NCBI RefSeq assembly: GCF_029227915.1
Contig: NC_079881.1
Span: forward strand, 28,125,501 to 28,189,500
Direction of reading: 5' to 3'
DNA from: Hydractinia symbiolongicarpus
Lineage: Eukaryota > Cnidaria > Hydrozoa > Anthoathecata > Hydractiniidae
DNA: 64,000 nt
Position numbers and translations under genes: made by a program
The notes under the pieces: model-generated
What the model saw: only the letters and a program-made list of their open reading frames with translations
Database searches by the model: none
Told to the model about the DNA's origin: nothing
Shown: positions 61,701 through 64,000 of the stretch, piece by piece
Layout: each line of letters opens with the position of its first letter
Numbering within the stretch: position 1 is the stretch's first letter

Positions 61701-64000
61701 ACTCAGCCCGCATAGTCAAAAGTATACAAAGAGAGTACCCAGGGAGTAAACTCATTTCCCGAACGATTTTTTAAATTATTTTTTCTCCACTAAAACGCAT
61801 GAGACTTTTAGTTTTCAGAAATATTTTCATTTTTGATGAGACGCTTAATGAAAGTGGTTTAATCGCCGGCAAACGAAAACCCGTGATTTCCCGTAAATCC
61901 CGGGCTTGGCCCGTATAGTCGAATGTATACAAAGAATGTACCCTGTGAGTAAACTCATTTCCAAAACGATCTTTTAAATTATCTTTTCACCACTAAAACG
62001 CATGAGACTTGTAGTTTTCAAAAATGTTTTCATTTTTGATGAGACACTGAATAAAAAGAGTTTAATCGCCGGCAAACGAACACCCGCCATTTCCCGTAAA
62101 TCCCGAGCTTGGCCCGTGTAGTCGAATGTATACAAAGAAAGTACCCAGGGAGTAAACTCATTTCCCGAACGATTTTTTATATTATTTTTTCACCACTAAA
62201 GCGCATGAGACTTGTAGTTTTTAAAAATGTTTTCATTTTTGATGGGACGCTGAATAAAAGAAGTTTAATCACCGGAAAACGGCGACCTGCGATTTCCCGT
62301 AAATCCCGGACTCGGCCCGTATAGTCAAAAGTATACAAAGAAAGTACCCATGGTGTAAACTCATTGCCCGAACGATTTTTTAAATTATTATTTCACCACT
62401 AAAGCCCATGAGACTTGTAGTTTTTAAAAAGTTTTCATTTTTAATGAGACGCTGAATAAAAGAAGTTTAATCGCCGGCAAACGGAAACCTGCGACTTCCC
62501 GTAAATCCCGGACTCGGCCCGCATAGTCAAAAGTATACAAAGAGAGTACCCAGGGAGTAAACTCATTTCCCGAACGACTTTTTAAATTATTTTTTCTCCA
62601 CTAAAACGCATGAGACTTGTAGTTTTCAGAAATGTTTTCATTTTTGATGAGACGCTTAATGAAAGTGGTTTAATCGCCGGCAAACGAAAACCCGTGATTT
62701 CCCGTAAATCCCGGGCTTGGCCCGTATAGTCGAATGTATACAAAGAATGTACCCTGTGAGTAAACTCATTTCCAAAACGATCTTTTAAATTATCTTTTCA
62801 CCACTAAAACGCATGAGACTTGTAGTTTTCAAAAATGTTTTCATTTTTGATGAGACACTGAATAAAAAGAGTTCAATCGCCGGCAAACGAACACCCGCCA
62901 TTTCCCGTAAATCCCGGGCTTGGCCCGTGTAGTCGAATGTATACAAAGAAAGTACCTAGGGAGTAAACTCATTTCCCGAACGATTTTTTATATTATTTTT
63001 TCACCACTAAAGCGCATGAGACTTGTAGTTTTTAAAAATGTTTTCATTTTTGATGGGACGCTGAATAAAAGAAGTTTAATCGCCTGCAAACGAAAACCCG
63101 CGATTTCCCGTAAATCCCGGACTCGGCCCGTATAATCAAAAGTATACAAAGAAAGTACCCAGGAAGTAAACTCATTGCCCGAACGATTTTTTAAATTATT
63201 ATTTCACCACAAAAGCCCATGAGACTTGTAGTTTTTAAAAAGTTTTCATTTTTAATGAGACGCTGAATAAAAGAAGTTTAATCGCCGGCAAACGGAAACC
63301 TGCGACTTCCCGTAAATCCCGGACTCGGCCCGCATAGTCAAAAGTATACAAAGAGAGTACCCAGGGAGTAAACTCATTTCCCGAACGATTTTTTAAATTA
63401 TTTTTTCTCCACAAAAACGCATGAGACTTGTAGTTTTTAGAAATGTTTTCATTTTTGATGAGACGCTTAATGAAAGTGGTTTAATCGCCGGCAAACGAAA
63501 ACCCGTGATTTTCCGTAAATCCCGGGCTTGGCCCGTATAGTCGAATGTATACAAAGAATGTACCCTGTGAGTAAACTCATTTCCAAAACGATCTTTTAAA
63601 TTATCTTTTCACCACTAAAACGCATGAGACTTGTAGTTTTCAATAATGTTTTCATTTTTGATGAGACACTGAATAAAAAGAGTTTAATCGCCGGCAAACG
63701 AACACCCGCCATTTCCCGTAAATCCCGGGCTTGGCCCGTGTAGTCGAATGTATACAAAGAAAGTACCCAGGGAGTAAACTCATTTCCCGAACGATTTTTT
63801 ATATTATTTTTTCACCACTAAAGCGCATGAGACTTGTAGTTTTTAAAAATGTTTTCATTTTTGATGGGACGCTGAATAAAAGAAGTTTAATCGCCTGCAA
63901 ACGAAAACCCGCGATTTCCCGTAAATCCCGGACTCGGCCCGTATAGTCAAAAGTATACAAAGAAAGTACCCAGGTAGTAAACTCATTGTCCGAACGATTT
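58701..64000 (+). repeat. 811-bp tetramer nested in a 2636-bp duplication
   Basis: The four-monomer unit is: a C type with TTTTTAAAAAGTTTTC and TTTTTAATGAG; a B type with TTTTTTCTCCAC and AAAGAATGTACCCTG; a D type with ACGATCTTTTAAATT and GAGACACTGAATAAAAAGAG; and a monomer with TTATATTATT, AAAGCGCATGAG and GATGGGACGC. Copies begin at equivalent points at 59473, 60284, 62109, 62920 and 63731 (811 bp apart). The stretch from about 58990 to 61050 recurs 2636 bp downstream up to about 63686. The array leaves the window in this unit. Confidence 0.85.

Larger units (their letters stand above)
1..64000 (+). repeat. Head-to-tail satellite array, ~203-bp monomer, fills window
   Basis: The same unit recurs every 203 bp, for example at 20818/21021, 22642/22845 and 23046/23249, always in the same orientation. 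Landmarks present in almost every copy are a TTTTTTAAATTA tract, TTCACCACTAAA, GTTTTCATTTTTGATGAGAC, AATCGCCGGCAAACGAAAAC, TCCCGTAAAT, GTATACAAAG and GTAAACTCATTT. I found no reverse-complement copy and no unrelated insert. The monomer is close to nucleosome-plus-linker length, which is common for eukaryotic centromeric or pericentromeric satellites; that role is inference. Open frames on both strands follow the repeat and are not annotated as genes. The family was not recognised. Confidence 0.98.

Noticed and set aside
1-64000. CRISPR array or phage-like direct repeats
   Set aside because: The repeat unit is 203 bp and abuts the next copy with no unique spacers.
1-64000. Transposable element remnants or LTRs as the source of the long repeats
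   Set aside because: The long repeats are made wholly of the same monomers. No terminal inverted repeats, target-site duplications or coding remnants were seen at the block ends.
1-64000. Telomeric or rDNA/tRNA repeats
   Set aside because: No run of a short telomere motif and no recognisable tRNA or rRNA sequence occurs in the monomer.
1-64000. Naming the host lineage from the satellite sequence
   Set aside because: I do not recognise the monomer, and satellite sequence evolves too fast to place without a database search. Only eukaryotic origin is a reasonable inference.

Overview
The whole 64 kb window is one uninterrupted satellite-DNA array. A unit of about 203 bp (roughly 37% G+C in a hand-counted copy) repeats head to tail on the same strand from base 1 to base 64000. 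This gives about 315-320 copies. Both window edges cut through monomers, so the array continues on both sides. I found no non-satellite sequence, no inverted monomers, no mobile-element insertion, no RNA gene and no credible protein gene. Open frames up to 125 codons occur on both strands, but they are the satellite read by chance. Because 203 is not a multiple of 3, the frame rotates from copy to copy.

Such an array points to a eukaryotic chromosome, most likely constitutive heterochromatin (centromeric, pericentromeric or subtelomeric). I do not recognise the satellite family and cannot name the organism. CpG is more frequent than expected within the monomer, so this array does not look worn down by methylated-CpG decay.

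Monomers fall into linked haplotypes. A types carry GAATAAAAGAAG, GACTCGG, TCAAAAG and CAGGGAG. B types carry TTAATGAAAG, GGGCTTGG, TCGAATG and CTGTGAG. C types have an AAAGCCCATG head, and D types are A/B mosaics with CGCCATTTCC. They are arranged in higher-order repeats. Spacings of 406, about 811, about 1620, 2436 and 3248 bp (2, 4, 8, 12 and 16 monomers) recur, alongside 9-, 10-, 13- and 14-monomer units.

Layout: 1-8530, 14- and 13-monomer units of 2838 and 2625 bp. 8531-13709, a 1921-bp unit with internally deleted monomers. 13710-19415, a 3387-bp-spaced duplication with a nested 929-bp tandem. 19400-28344, successive 9-, 8- and 9-monomer tandems. 28325-34857, 14- and 10-monomer units carrying a perfected dyad. 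34022-37267, a contiguous 1622-bp 8-monomer tandem. 37268-42984, shuffled copies of the preceding material. 42985-47560, a more heterogeneous stretch. 47561-53664, a dimer-based subfamily. 53665-58700, a 1624-bp octamer. 58701-64000, an 811-bp tetramer nested in a 2636-bp duplication.

The most notable local signals are: a dyad in every monomer that becomes a perfect 9-bp inverted repeat in one subfamily; four CCCG blocks spaced 10, 9 and 11 bp; seven monomers sharing one 85-bp deletion; and eight sharing one 11-bp deletion.
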